Of a DNA stretch of 64,000 nt, positions 33,823 to 42,340 are shown one piece after another. The translations under genes and the position numbers were made by a program. The stretch covers positions 192,044-256,043 of the forward strand of contig JBHELB010000027.1 of assembly GCA_041859045.1 (NCBI GenBank), written 5' to 3'. The notes below the pieces were generated by a model, which was not told the DNA's origin, did not search any database, and saw nothing but the letters and a program-made list of their open reading frames with translations. Positions within the stretch are counted from its first letter, which is position 1; each line of letters opens with the position of its first letter. Source of the DNA: JBHELB01 sp041859045 (GTDB lineage Bacteria; Hydrogenedentota; Hydrogenedentia; Hydrogenedentales; SLHB01).

Positions 33823-34026
33823 ATGCCTACCATTACTGTCAACGGAGTCCCCCGCCGAGTCCGCGAAAATACGTCGATCTCGGCGTTGCTGGCCGAATTA
33901 TCCCTCCAGCCGGAGGCCACAGTGGTCGAACGCAACCGCGACATCCTCGATCGCGCCCGGTACGCCGAGGTGATCTTGGAGGAGGGCGACGCGCTTGAAC
34001 TGGTGCGTTTCGTCGGCGGCGGATGA
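33823..34026 (+). CDS. thiS: Sulfur carrier protein ThiS
   Basis: The 67-residue ubiquitin-like protein carries the sulfur used to make the thiazole part of thiamine. It begins MPTITVNGVPRRVRENTSISALL and ends in the obligatory Gly-Gly (VRFVGGG). AAGGAACTGAAT precedes the ATG at 33823. Its last bases overlap the thiE start (ATGA), so the two are coupled. The thiazole synthase ThiG is not in the window. No TPP riboswitch was recognised in the 255 bases upstream. Confidence 0.92.
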   Translation: MPTITVNGVPRRVRENTSISALLAELSLQPEATVVERNRDILDRARYAEVILEEGDALELVRFVGGG

Positions 34027-34676
34027 CCATGACGCATCAGGAGCGCATGGCCCGTTTCCATGAGGCCGATTTGTATGTGGTGATCACCGAGGCGTTCTGC
34101 GGCGGACGCAGTGCGTTGGAGGTCCTCGACGCCGTGCTTGAAGCGGGCGTGCGCCTTGTGCAGTTGCGTGAGAAGGATTGCGACGACGCCGAGTTATACC
34201 GCCGCGCCGTGGCGTTTCGCGAGCGGACTGCCGCCGCAGGCGCGCTGCTGATCGTCGACGACCGCGTGGACGTGGCGTTGGCCGTGGATGCGGACGGCGT
34301 TCATCTGGGGCAGCATGACTTGCCGATGGCCGTCGCGCGGCGTATTGCGCCCGACCTGGTGCTTGGCGCGTCGAGTCACGACCTGCGCGAGGCGTTGGAT
34401 GCACAGGACGCCGGCGCGAGCTACGTGAACATCGGCCCAATCTTCGACACGCAGACGAAGGCCGTGCCCACGGGCGCGGTCGGACCGAATCTCATCGGCG
34501 AAATTGCCCCGCACCTGCGCATCCCCTTCACGGTAATGGGCGGACTCAAGGCGCACAACCTGCACGAAGTCACCGCGCGCGGCGCGCGGCACGCGGCCGT
34601 TGTCACGGCAGTGACGCAAGCGCCGGATGTTTGCGCGGCGGCGCGTGCGTTGCGCGCAAAACTGGACCGCGCGTGA
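34023..34676 (+). CDS. thiE: Thiamine-phosphate synthase
   Basis: The 217-residue TIM barrel joins the thiazole and pyrimidine phosphates to thiamine phosphate. Visible elements: LYVVITEAFCGGRS, VRLVQLREKD (Q-x-R-x-K pyrophosphate site), LLIVDDRVDVALAVDADGVHLGQHDL, LGASSHD and YVNIGPIFDTQTKA with the conserved threonine, plus FTVMGGL. The ATG overlaps the thiS stop. The reading frame's stop overlaps a GTG of the rsgA gene (GTGA), so the three genes form one tightly linked unit. Confidence 0.94.
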   Translation: MTMTHQERMARFHEADLYVVITEAFCGGRSALEVLDAVLEAGVRLVQLREKDCDDAELYRRAVAFRERTAAAGALLIVDDRVDVALAVDADGVHLGQHDLPMAVARRIAPDLVLGASSHDLREALDAQDAGASYVNIGPIFDTQTKAVPTGAVGPNLIGEIAPHLRIPFTVMGGLKAHNLHEVTARGARHAAVVTAVTQAPDVCAAARALRAKLDRA

Positions 34677-35743
34677 AAGAGAAACGGCTCAAGCGCAAAG
34701 GCGCGCCTACGACGCGGCAACGCAATTGGCGTCCGGAGGACGACGCGACCTTCAGCGGCGACCGCAAGCGCCACCGCAGCCTGCGCCCCGATGCCACAAT
34801 CGCGGAAGCCATCGAGGGCCTGTTCACCGACGGTCTCGAAGCAAACGGCACGGTCATCTCGGCGTATGGCGCGTTGGCGTGGGTGGAATACGAAGGCGCG
34901 GAACGACTGTGCGAGGTGAACAAGGATTTCCTGCTTGGCCGTAGTTCCATACTCGCGCCGGGCGATGCGGTGTTTGTGGAAATCGCGGGCGACAAAGCCC
35001 TGGTGCGCTCCGTCGCCACGCGCCGCAGCAAGCTCGGACGTCTCGCCATCGGCCAGGAACGCGAGCAGGTCATCGCGGCGAACGTCGATCGCTTGGTGAT
35101 TGTCGCCGCTGCCGCGCAACCGATGTTCAAGCCCGGTTTTGTGGACCGCTGTCTCGTAGCGGCGCACTTGGGCGGCGTCGAGCCGGTGTTGTGTGTGAAC
35201 AAGATCGATCTCGTGGAAGCCGAGCCCGAAGCAGTGGCCTCCTACCGCGACGCGGGGATTCGCGTGATCGCGGCAAGCTGCGTCACTGGTCAGGGCATCG
35301 ACGAGTTGCGCGAGACGCTTGCGGGCGGATTGACGGTGTTGGCCGGGCAAAGCGGCGTCGGCAAGTCGTCCATCATCAACGCACTCGATCCCGCACTCCA
35401 ACTGCCCGCGCAGGAGGTCAGCGGCTACAACGAAAAGGGCCGCCACACCACCACGGCGGGCCGCATACACACGCTCGCCGGCGGCATCCGCGTGATCGAC
35501 ACTCCCGGGATTCGCCAACTCGGGCTCTGGGGCGTGACCGCCGAGGAACTGACGCGCTACTTCCCTGAACTGGACCGATACGCGATGGAGTGCCGCTTTC
35601 GCGACTGCACGCACACACAGGAACCGGGCTGCGCCGTCGCTGCGGCGGTCGAGAACGGCGATGTGCCGCGCGCGCGCTATGCGTCATACCTGCGGATTCG
35701 CGATGATCTGCGCGAACGCGCGGAAAAGAACCCGGGCGCCTAG
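34673..35743 (+). CDS. rsgA: Small-subunit-dependent GTPase RsgA
   Basis: The 356-residue circularly permuted GTPase (YjeQ) assists late maturation of the 30S subunit. N-terminal OB-fold (GTVISAYGALAWVEYEG), then G4 as CVNKIDLVE, G1 as VLAGQSGVGKSSIINALDP, and G3 as VIDTPGIRQLGLWG in permuted order. The C-terminal zinc knuckle is ECRFRDCTHTQEPGCAV. The basic N-terminus KEKRLKRKGAPTTRQRNWRPED is usual. The GTG start overlaps the thiE stop. A short hairpin (AGCGCATC/GATGCGCT, 35742-35763) without a T-run follows. Confidence 0.95.
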   Translation: MKEKRLKRKGAPTTRQRNWRPEDDATFSGDRKRHRSLRPDATIAEAIEGLFTDGLEANGTVISAYGALAWVEYEGAERLCEVNKDFLLGRSSILAPGDAVFVEIAGDKALVRSVATRRSKLGRLAIGQEREQVIAANVDRLVIVAAAAQPMFKPGFVDRCLVAAHLGGVEPVLCVNKIDLVEAEPEAVASYRDAGIRVIAASCVTGQGIDELRETLAGGLTVLAGQSGVGKSSIINALDPALQLPAQEVSGYNEKGRHTTTAGRIHTLAGGIRVIDTPGIRQLGLWGVTAEELTRYFPELDRYAMECRFRDCTHTQEPGCAVAAAVENGDVPRARYASYLRIRDDLRERAEKNPGA

Positions 35744-35796
35744 CGCATCTTATTTGATGCGCTCTCGCAGTTCTAAGTGAGCGTGGACCGCGTGGG

Positions 35797-36300
35797 TTAT
35801 TTCTGTACGGTGTTCGCGGGCGCAGCCGTTGTTGCGGGCGGTTCTTCTTTCGGCTCAGGGGGCACTTCGAGCGGCGCGGACCGCGGTCCGTACGTATACT
35901 CTTTGTCCACGTAGTTCTTGATGATCTTCTTTTCCTGCTTTTCCACGGCGGTTTTCAGGCGGGCATCGCGCGCGGCCTGTTTGGCGGCCTCCTTGGCTTG
36001 AAGCTCCGCCGCTTTTTTGTCCGCGTCGGCCTTGGCCTTGGCGGCGCTTTGTGCCGCCTTGTCGCGCGCCGCGATCTCGGCGTCGCGCTCGGAGCGCTGG
36101 GCATCGCCGACTTTGGCGGCGTCGTTGCGAAGGCGAAACTCCTCGGGCGTCAGTTCACGGCGCGTGCCGTCGGGCTCGATCACCACGACATTCTGCCCTG
36201 GACGTCCGCTAAACGTCACCGCCCCGTCCTCGGCCCACGCGCTGGATGTCCACACGATAAACGCCAACGCGATCGCGAGCATCGCTTTGCGGTACGACAT
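35797..36300 (-). CDS. Exported Ala/Lys-rich coiled-coil protein
   Basis: A 167-residue protein with a signal peptide (KAMLAIALAFIVWTSSAWA) and a long charged helix of about residues 60-130 rich in Ala, Lys, Asp and Glu (AAKAKADADKKAAELQAKEA and similar), then a Pro/Glu-rich tail. The first part of the mature chain (VTFSGRPGQNVVVIEPDGTRREL) is a short beta region. It is probably periplasmic. No family recognised. It lies directly downstream of the kinase gene on the same strand, 25 bases away. Confidence 0.72.
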   Translation of the reverse strand: MSYRKAMLAIALAFIVWTSSAWAEDGAVTFSGRPGQNVVVIEPDGTRRELTPEEFRLRNDAAKVGDAQRSERDAEIAARDKAAQSAAKAKADADKKAAELQAKEAAKQAARDARLKTAVEKQEKKIIKNYVDKEYTYGPRSAPLEVPPEPKEEPPATTAAPANTVQK

Positions 36301-36325
36301 GGCGTTTCCTCCTGCTGTTGGATTT

Positions 36326-37987
36326 TCAGACTCGCTCCGCGCTCACCGCGCAACGGAAGCCGATGGTGCTGTCCTGCGTCTCGGGGAACAACCCGCGCCG
36401 ATGCGTGCAGCGCAGTTCATACGGCCCCGAGTGCCAACATCCGCCGCGCACCACACGGCGCGGCCCTTCGCCGGTGGCACAGGCGCCGCGTTGCACGGGG
36501 TCATAGCGCTCGAACACGTCCCGAGTCCATTCATACACATTGCCGGCCATATCGAGCAGTCCCTCGGGCGTCATGCCGTCGTCATGCATGGTGACGATTG
36601 AAGGGCCGTTCAGATAATCGCCGTAGTTGCAGCGCGTGAAATCGGGCTCGACGTTGCCCCAAGGGTAACGGCGATTCTCCTTGCCGCGCGCGGCGAACTC
36701 CCATTCCGCTTCGGTGGGCAGGCGCTTGCCCGTCCAGGCGGCGTAGGCATTGGCGTCGTGCCAACTGACGCCGGTAATCGGCTGATCCGCGCCCATCAGG
36801 TCAGGCTGCCCCCAGAACCGGGGCTTGGGGTGGCCCGTGGCTTCGAGAAACGCACCGTATTCGCGCACCGTCACGGGGGCGGTATCGAGGTAGAACGGCG
36901 CAACCTGCGCCTCGAACTCCGGGGCCTCATCGCCGACCAGCGAATTGCCCATCAGGAAGTGTCCGCCCTCGAAATGAATCATCCCCTCCGTTGAGGCGCG
37001 CGTGCCGTCGTCGCTTTCAATCGGCGATACGCTATTGCGGTACGAATCTTCGAAGGCCGCCACCAACTGCGCGCGAAACTCTTGCGCGGTTTGCCAGCGG
37101 TTTTCCCTCTCGGGTTTGAGCGCCTTATCGAGCACGGCCAGAAGCGACGGCGCGACGTCCTGACGCGCCTCGGTCACCTCGATCGGTTCGAGGGGCGTGC
37201 GCAACGTCAACATCTCTTTGAAGATCAGCGCAACCGCATACAGATCGGCGCGGGCGTCAATATCGAGGCGTTCGCGCTGCTCCGGCGCGGAGTAGGCCAG
37301 CGTGCCCACCACGCGCCCCGGCCCGATCGTCTTGTCCGGCGTCAACGACTCCGCGTCGATGGCCTTGGCCAGCCCGAAATCGAGCACCTTGATATGCTCA
37401 CCGGGCAGAAACATGACATTTTCCGGCTTCATGTCGCGGTGAATGACGATGCGGTGGGCGTAGGCAAGCGCGTCGAGAATTTGCGCCGTCACACGAACCG
37501 CCAGGCGAACGTCGAGATGACGGCGCTCGACCCGCTGCTGCCGCAGGATTTCGCGCAGCGACCGGCCTCGCAGGAACTCCATGCTGATGTACGCGATGCC
37601 CTCCGGCGTACAGGTCGCGTCGTGCACAGCCACGATGTGGTCGTGGCGCAACCGCCGCGCCAGTTGCACTTCCTGGATGAAGAGCTGCATGCCGCGCTGA
37701 CTGCGCAGCAGGGCGGGATTGACAAACTTGAGCGCCACCGGCTCTTGGATGAGCAGGTCCATCGCGCGGTATACGATGCCCATGCCGCCGCGCCCGAGCA
37801 CTTCCTCAATTTCGTAGCGGTTCGAAATGCGCTGGGCGCGCCCGAAGATGATGCTCAATTCCTGCGCCGCGCCGACAACAGGCACAACGATCTCGCCGCC
37901 GCACCCCAGGCAACCGCCTCGGCGGCCTTGCACGGTGGGTGGCGCCTGAATGGTCAAACCACAGTGTGGGCAAGTCACGGGAATCAT
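36326..37987 (-). CDS. Ser/Thr protein kinase fused to an FGE/SUMF1-type domain
   Basis: A 553-residue protein in three parts. An N-terminal zinc-ribbon-like CPHC...CLGC (residues about 5-28). A PknB-type kinase follows (about 57-330): VLGRGGMGIVYRA, ALKF with the ATP lysine, IHRDMKPENVMFL, LDFGLAK, and GTLAYSAPEQ. The last 215 residues are a formylglycine-enzyme-like (SUMF1) fold: GGHFLMGNS, RLPTEAEWEFAARG, GNVYEWTRDVFERYDP and RVVRGGCWHSG. No membrane segment is visible, so it is cytosolic. In such fusions the SUMF1-like part usually lacks copper catalysis and may bind or sense a partner. The likely role is signalling; target unknown. Confidence 0.9.
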   Translation of the reverse strand: MIPVTCPHCGLTIQAPPTVQGRRGGCLGCGGEIVVPVVGAAQELSIIFGRAQRISNRYEIEEVLGRGGMGIVYRAMDLLIQEPVALKFVNPALLRSQRGMQLFIQEVQLARRLRHDHIVAVHDATCTPEGIAYISMEFLRGRSLREILRQQRVERRHLDVRLAVRVTAQILDALAYAHRIVIHRDMKPENVMFLPGEHIKVLDFGLAKAIDAESLTPDKTIGPGRVVGTLAYSAPEQRERLDIDARADLYAVALIFKEMLTLRTPLEPIEVTEARQDVAPSLLAVLDKALKPERENRWQTAQEFRAQLVAAFEDSYRNSVSPIESDDGTRASTEGMIHFEGGHFLMGNSLVGDEAPEFEAQVAPFYLDTAPVTVREYGAFLEATGHPKPRFWGQPDLMGADQPITGVSWHDANAYAAWTGKRLPTEAEWEFAARGKENRRYPWGNVEPDFTRCNYGDYLNGPSIVTMHDDGMTPEGLLDMAGNVYEWTRDVFERYDPVQRGACATGEGPRRVVRGGCWHSGPYELRCTHRRGLFPETQDSTIGFRCAVSAERV

Positions 37988-38090
37988 AAGGTAATTTGGA
38001 TTTTAGCACGCTTCGCCGCCGGACGTAAAGAGAAGACCGCGCCCCCACGTGTTTGCGGTTGGCGCGGCATAGGCCTATGGGACGGAACAG

Positions 38091-38846
38091 CTAGCGGTCT
38101 ACTTGCCCAATGTTCGCGTTGATGAAAATATCCACCAGCGCCGGGTCGAAGTGCTTGCCGCGCTCGTTAAGCAAATGTTGCACCGTCTGCTCGTGCGAAC
38201 TCGACCCCCGGCGATAGTGACGGGGACTTGTCATGGCGCAGTAGACATCGAGAATCTTCATGACGCGGGCGAGGTAGGCGATGGACTCGCCCTCGAGGCC
38301 ATCGGGATAGCCGGTGCCGTCCCAGCATTCGTGGTGCTGCCGAACGATGACGGCCGAATCGCCCAGTCCCGCGGTTTCAAGCAGCAACTCCGCGCCAAGA
38401 TGGGCGTGCTGCTGGATCAACGTCCATTCGTCATAGGTAAGCACATCGCGCTTGAGCAAGACCTCGTTCGAAATGTGAAGTTTACCGATATCGCGCAGCA
38501 GGGCGGCGCGCTCAAGGAGCAGACGGTCTTCGGGCGAGAGGTTGAGCGCCATTGCCATGCGGCTCGCATGCTCCTGAACCCGGCGCGACGTGTTGCGCGA
38601 AAAGCCTTCGCGACTGTCGATCGCCTCTGCGAGCAGGTATAGAAGCTCCTCCGTGCGCGCGCCGAGCGATTGTGCGGCGGCGAGCAGGGCATCGTCGCAT
38701 TGCGCACTCACCAACGCGACCGTGGCGACGGGCAATGCCCCCCCCGCCCCGGGTTTTGTAAAGGTCAGTCCCCGGGCTTCCGCCTGCCGCGCACAGGCTT
38801 CGCTGGCTTCCGGAGCATTCGGCAAGATCACAATCCGCTTCTGCAT
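38091..38846 (-). CDS. HD-GYP-type protein with altered HD motif
   Basis: The 251-residue protein has a short N-terminal region of receiver-like character (RIVILPNAPEASEACARQAEARG) without the usual Asp phospho-acceptor set, and an HD-GYP domain: VQEHASRMAMALNL, AALLRDIGKLHISNEVLL, HAHLGAELLLE, HHECWDGTGYPDGLEGE and MKILDVYCAMTSPRHYR. The metal-binding HD is RD here, so the His ligand is replaced by Arg, while GYP and the remaining His residues are present. HD-GYP enzymes degrade cyclic di-GMP; activity is doubtful in this protein, which could be a binding sensor. The start at 38846 is preceded by GGGAGGAACG. Confidence 0.82.
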   Translation of the reverse strand: MQKRIVILPNAPEASEACARQAEARGLTFTKPGAGGALPVATVALVSAQCDDALLAAAQSLGARTEELLYLLAEAIDSREGFSRNTSRRVQEHASRMAMALNLSPEDRLLLERAALLRDIGKLHISNEVLLKRDVLTYDEWTLIQQHAHLGAELLLETAGLGDSAVIVRQHHECWDGTGYPDGLEGESIAYLARVMKILDVYCAMTSPRHYRRGSSSHEQTVQHLLNERGKHFDPALVDIFINANIGQVDR

Positions 38847-38962
38847 GACGTTCCTCCCTTTCGTCTGCATGGTACGGGATGGACGGGAGTTGTGCAACCA
38901 CCCCAGCCCACCAGGGCAATCGTACTAAAACCTGCCCTCTCATCTATCTGAGCGCGCGGCTC

Positions 38963-39305
38963 GTAGCGCCCGGCCTCCGTGCCGGGCGTCTTCGTCTTCA
39001 GCCCCGGAGGGGCGATTGACTGTAGCCCAGCGATTTATCGCTGGTTTTTCGACGGGAAAAAAGAAGAAAGTGCCGTAGGCACGGTTGAGTGCTTTGCGAA
39101 AACCATCAACCGTCCCTACGGGACTTCGTTTTGGGGAGGCCAAGATCCCAGCACTGAAGTGCTGGGCTACTCTCAATCGTCCCTGCGGGACTTGAAGAAC
39201 ACGGGGATATCACCGGTATCTTCTCGCAAGGTGGTCATGCGGTGCTACTGCATTGCTCCTGCGGCCATAAAAGCGAAGACGCCCGGCGTGGGAGTCGGGC
39301 GCTAC
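38963..39305. repeat. Repeat module with 32-bp terminal inverted repeats and internal short palindromes
   Basis: Terminal arms 38963-38994 and 39274-39305 (each GTAGCGCCCG...GGGCGTCTTCG, one inverted) match at 27 of 32 positions by my count. Inside are successive perfect palindromes: GCCCCGGAGGGGC (39001-39013), CCAGCGATTTATCGCTGG (39027-39044), GTGCCGTAGGCAC (39070-39082), GTCCCTACGGGAC (39112-39124), CCCAGCACTGAAGTGCTGGG (39147-39166) and GTCCCTGCGGGAC (39179-39191). It has no coding capacity. The block resembles intergenic repeat families I recall from Planctomycetes- and Verrucomicrobia-type genomes, so it may be a non-autonomous mobile element or a structured RNA/terminator cassette. Confidence 0.85.
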
Positions 39306-39380
39306 GGGCCGCGTCGGGGCGGCGCTCTGAGAAATACAAAGGCGAATTTTAGTGCGATTGCCCCGTCCACCCCAGGTCGT

Positions 39381-39409
39381 TTGACCCATTTTTCCTGTAT
39401 CGGTACACT
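39381..39409 (+). promoter_or_regulatory. Near-consensus promoter for the tolC-type gene
   Basis: TTGACC (39381-39386), a 17-base spacer and TACACT (39404-39409). The predicted leader before the ATG is roughly 90 bases. Confidence 0.65.
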
Positions 39410-39507
39410 GAGCGTCTTGAAACCCCTTCCGCCCGGGAGGGGTCTATTCTGTCGATGGGCGACCGTCCGGGGCCGTCTGAGACCTTTCAGGAAGGGATAG
39501 GGATTTT

Positions 39508-41151
39508 ATGGTATCGCGCGTCGGGGTATTGCTGTTGTTGGCGTTTTGCGTGCCGGTCTGGGCCCAGGAGGCGGCGACGCCCACACCGTCCGGAGATATT
39601 GCGGAAAATCCTATCGATCTGGGCGAAGTGCAGCTCCAGCGGCTGTACAAGGAGATTGAGTCGCTGCCGGCCCGCGAAACAGCCGAGATTACTTTAATCG
39701 ACTGCGCAAAGGTCGCGCTGGACGCGAATCAGGACATCCTGATCGCGGAATACACCCCGCTTAAGGCGACCGCCGATGTCTTTAGCGCCTGGGGCGAGTT
39801 CGACCCGATTTTGAATGGCCAGGCCCAATACCTTCGTTCTTCGCAATCGACCTCCTCCGATATTCGCACGTACAGCGGCGGCATTTCGTCCATCGACGTC
39901 TACCGCACGACCACCATGGCCTCGGTGTCGGGCAAACTGCCATGGGGCACTTCGTATAGCCTGCGGCTCGACATGCAAAAAGACGAAAATACCTACAACC
40001 GCTTCCGCGAAGAGTTCAACGGCGATGCGAGCATCACGCTGTCGCAGCCGCTGCTGCGGGGCTGGGGTATGGACTACGGCATGACGCGCATCCGCGTGGC
40101 GAAGAAAGCGCTGAACACGGCGGAGGACACGCTGCGCGTGCAGGTGTTGACGAGCACGTCGAGCGTGTTGAAGGCATACTGGGATCTCGTCGGCGCGCGC
40201 GAGAACGTGCGTGTCCGGCGCGAAGCGCTGCAACACGCCGAACGCCTGCTGGAAACGAACCAGAAACGTCTCGACATCGGCACAGGCACCGCGTTGGACG
40301 TAGTGCAAGCGCAGGCGGGCATCGCTTCGCGTCAGAACGATCTCATCACGGCGCTAACCCAAGTCCGCAATGCGGAAGATCAGCTCAAAAACCTACTGAA
40401 TACCGACAAACACGCGGACCTGTTGCCCAAGGAACTTGTGCCGCTGGATAGTCCACAGCCGATCGAGGCCACCGCGTCCGACGAGACCAGTCTCAAGGCA
40501 GCGTTTGAGAATCGCCCGGAAGTGCGGCAAGCCGTGAAGGCGATCGAGATCGCCACGCTCCAGCGCGACCGCGCGCGGCGTGACATGTTGCCGCAGCTCG
40601 ATCTGCAAGGCACGGCGATGAGCGGCGGCCGCAACCATTACCTCGAAGAGGTTTTTGCGCGGATTCGTGAACGCGAGGACACCTCGTACTCTGTCGGGCT
40701 TCAGGGCAGTGTGTCGCTGGGCAACCATGCGGCGCGCGGCGCGCATCAGCGTTCGCAGTTTGACGTGCGGGAAGCGGAAGAGAAGCTGGCCAAGGTTAAG
40801 CAGCAATTGCTGTTGAACGTACGGGTCGCGGTACGCAATCTGAACACGAGCCGCACGCTGGTCGAAAGCACGCGACAAGCGCGGATTTTACAAGACACCA
40901 ACCTCGCCGCCGAGGAAAAACGCCTGAAGCTCGGCGTTACCTCGAGTTTCGAACTGCTGCGGGTGCAGGAGGACCTGACGCTGGCGCAAATGCAGGAAGT
41001 TCAGGCGCTGGTGAATGCCGAAAAGGCGCTGGTGGATTTGCGGTTGGCGGAAGGGACGCTGCTGGAGCGCCTGGGCTTGACGTTCGAGGGGATCGATCCG
41101 GAGCCTCCCGTCGGGTACTTTTCCAGCATCACTCCGCACTTCAAGGACTAA
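39508..41151 (+). CDS. TolC family outer membrane efflux protein
   Basis: The 547-residue protein has a signal peptide (VLLLLAFCVPVWAQ) and two copies of the outer-membrane-efflux-protein repeat. Helical-barrel features include the first repeat around LLRGWGMDYGMTRIRVAKKALNTAEDTLRVQVLTSTSSVLKAYWDLVGARENVRVRREALQHAERLLETN and the second around QLLLNVRVAVRNLNTSRTLVE (pieces only, each under family length limits). It probably forms a trimeric channel in the outer membrane for type I secretion or efflux; the partner inner-membrane genes are not here. AGGAAGGGATAGGG lies before the ATG. It is followed 11 bases later by acpS. Confidence 0.88.
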   Translation: MVSRVGVLLLLAFCVPVWAQEAATPTPSGDIAENPIDLGEVQLQRLYKEIESLPARETAEITLIDCAKVALDANQDILIAEYTPLKATADVFSAWGEFDPILNGQAQYLRSSQSTSSDIRTYSGGISSIDVYRTTTMASVSGKLPWGTSYSLRLDMQKDENTYNRFREEFNGDASITLSQPLLRGWGMDYGMTRIRVAKKALNTAEDTLRVQVLTSTSSVLKAYWDLVGARENVRVRREALQHAERLLETNQKRLDIGTGTALDVVQAQAGIASRQNDLITALTQVRNAEDQLKNLLNTDKHADLLPKELVPLDSPQPIEATASDETSLKAAFENRPEVRQAVKAIEIATLQRDRARRDMLPQLDLQGTAMSGGRNHYLEEVFARIREREDTSYSVGLQGSVSLGNHAARGAHQRSQFDVREAEEKLAKVKQQLLLNVRVAVRNLNTSRTLVESTRQARILQDTNLAAEEKRLKLGVTSSFELLRVQEDLTLAQMQEVQALVNAEKALVDLRLAEGTLLERLGLTFEGIDPEPPVGYFSSITPHFKD

Positions 41152-41162
41152 CGCAGGGCATC

Positions 41163-41528
41163 ATGATCCGCGGCATTGGCATCGACGTGGTGGACGTGGC
41201 CGACTTTGCGCGGCGTATCGAGCAAGGCACCGTGCTTCGTGCGTTTAGCGAAGACGAACAGGCCTATGCGGCGTCGCGGCCCGCGCGGCGCGCGGAGATT
41301 CTCGCCGGCCGCTGGGCCGCGCGCGAGGCTTTCGCGAAGGCACTGGGCACGGGCCTGCGCGCGGAATGGCCGCTCGCCCAGATGACGATCGTTCGCGGCG
41401 AACGCGGTCAGCCCGAACTGCGACTTGGACCAGATCTTGCCCATCTGTTGCCCGCGGACACGCGCATCCATCTTTCCATCTCGCACACCCCGCTCAGCGC
41501 CGCCGCGGTCGTTATCCTGGAAAGTTAG
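41163..41528 (+). CDS. acpS: Holo-[acyl-carrier-protein] synthase
   Basis: The 121-residue phosphopantetheinyl transferase moves phosphopantetheine from CoA to acyl carrier protein. It starts IRGIGIDVVDVADFARRIE with the metal Asp of GIDVV, has LAGRWAAREAFAKALGTGLR with the Glu and Lys of the WAxKEA motif, and ends LSISHTPLSAAAVVIL with the conserved SISH. The ATG follows the TolC gene by 11 bases. Its 3' end overlaps the convergent methyltransferase-like gene by four bases. Confidence 0.94.
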   Translation: MIRGIGIDVVDVADFARRIEQGTVLRAFSEDEQAYAASRPARRAEILAGRWAAREAFAKALGTGLRAEWPLAQMTIVRGERGQPELRLGPDLAHLLPADTRIHLSISHTPLSAAAVVILES

Positions 41529-42223
41529 GCTTCCGAGTTGCGCTGAAAAACCAGCACTGCCACGCCGTTCCACCACATCGCGCGATCGCCATTGAAACGT
41601 GCGGGCAACTCATAGAGCAGCTTCCAGAAATGCTTCGACTCGCCGATCGCCCGTAACGTACCCACGCGCGCATACGACGGCGAGTCGATCTCTTGCCGCC
41701 AGTCGTCAACGACCACCAACGCTTCATCCGCAAGAAATGGTTCGACTAACCGGATTGCGTCGTACTGACAATCCAACTCGTGCGAGCCGTCGTAGAAATA
41801 GAAGCCGATGGGTATCGGCAGGTGTTGCTTCGTGTAGACGTCCCGAAAGTCCATATCGTAGAACGTCACCTTATCGCGCAGGTGGTAGCGCTCGAGATTG
41901 GCCATTGTGGTTTGGAGCGAATTTCCCTCGAACAACGAAAAATTGTCACAGGCGAATACGCGGCGCTCGGGGTTACGCAGCATGGCCGAAAGAAGGCTCT
42001 TGCCCTGGTATGTGCCTACTTCAAAATAGGCCTCCTCCTCGGGCAGCAGCGAGTAAGCGAGGTTCAGCAGTTGCTGTTTCTTGAGCGAGAGCATGCCCTC
42101 GACATCTGGACAGAGGTCGAGCTGATAGGACACAATGGGGTCCCAATGCTCATATGCGGGCTGGTTGCGCTCCGCGCCCTTGAAATGTTTCCAAAACGCC
42201 TCACGAAACCGAGTTGTGTCCAT
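41525..42223 (-). CDS. Class I SAM-dependent methyltransferase-like protein
   Basis: A 232-residue protein with a Rossmann-type pattern of the Methyltransferase_24 kind: EEEAYFEVGTYQGKSLLSAML (motif I with the glycine loop), RVFACDNFSLFEGN (acidic end of strand 2), VTFYDMDFRDVY, GFYFYDGSHELDCQYDAIRLVEPFL and ALVVVDDWRQE. It would use S-adenosylmethionine, but the substrate is unknown; such genes are often glycan-associated. Overlaps acpS by four bases convergently and diverges from the ABC ATPase gene. ATG start, GGAGGTCACC precedes it. Confidence 0.78.
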   Translation of the reverse strand: MDTTRFREAFWKHFKGAERNQPAYEHWDPIVSYQLDLCPDVEGMLSLKKQQLLNLAYSLLPEEEAYFEVGTYQGKSLLSAMLRNPERRVFACDNFSLFEGNSLQTTMANLERYHLRDKVTFYDMDFRDVYTKQHLPIPIGFYFYDGSHELDCQYDAIRLVEPFLADEALVVVDDWRQEIDSPSYARVGTLRAIGESKHFWKLLYELPARFNGDRAMWWNGVAVLVFQRNSEA

Positions 42224-42340
42224 AGGTGACCTCCCTCGACAATCCTACCAAAGTCGCCTCGCCAAGCACACTCCGCGCCTGCATTCCGTGCGGGGAAACG
42301 ATATACTAGGACCAACTCTTGGCTACAAGGAATGGGTCCC

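Larger units (their letters stand above)
38847..39507. repeat. Intergenic region containing a 343-bp palindromic repeat module
   Basis: The 661 bases between the HD-GYP gene and the tolC-type gene hold a repeat module at 38963-39305, followed by a near-consensus promoter at 39381-39409. No gene is supported. The first ~110 bases (to 38962) contain only the divergent gene's upstream sequence. Confidence 0.7.

Noticed and set aside
35742..35763. Hairpin AGCGCATC/GATGCGCT after rsgA
   Set aside because: The 8-bp stem has no T-run; too weak to call a terminator.
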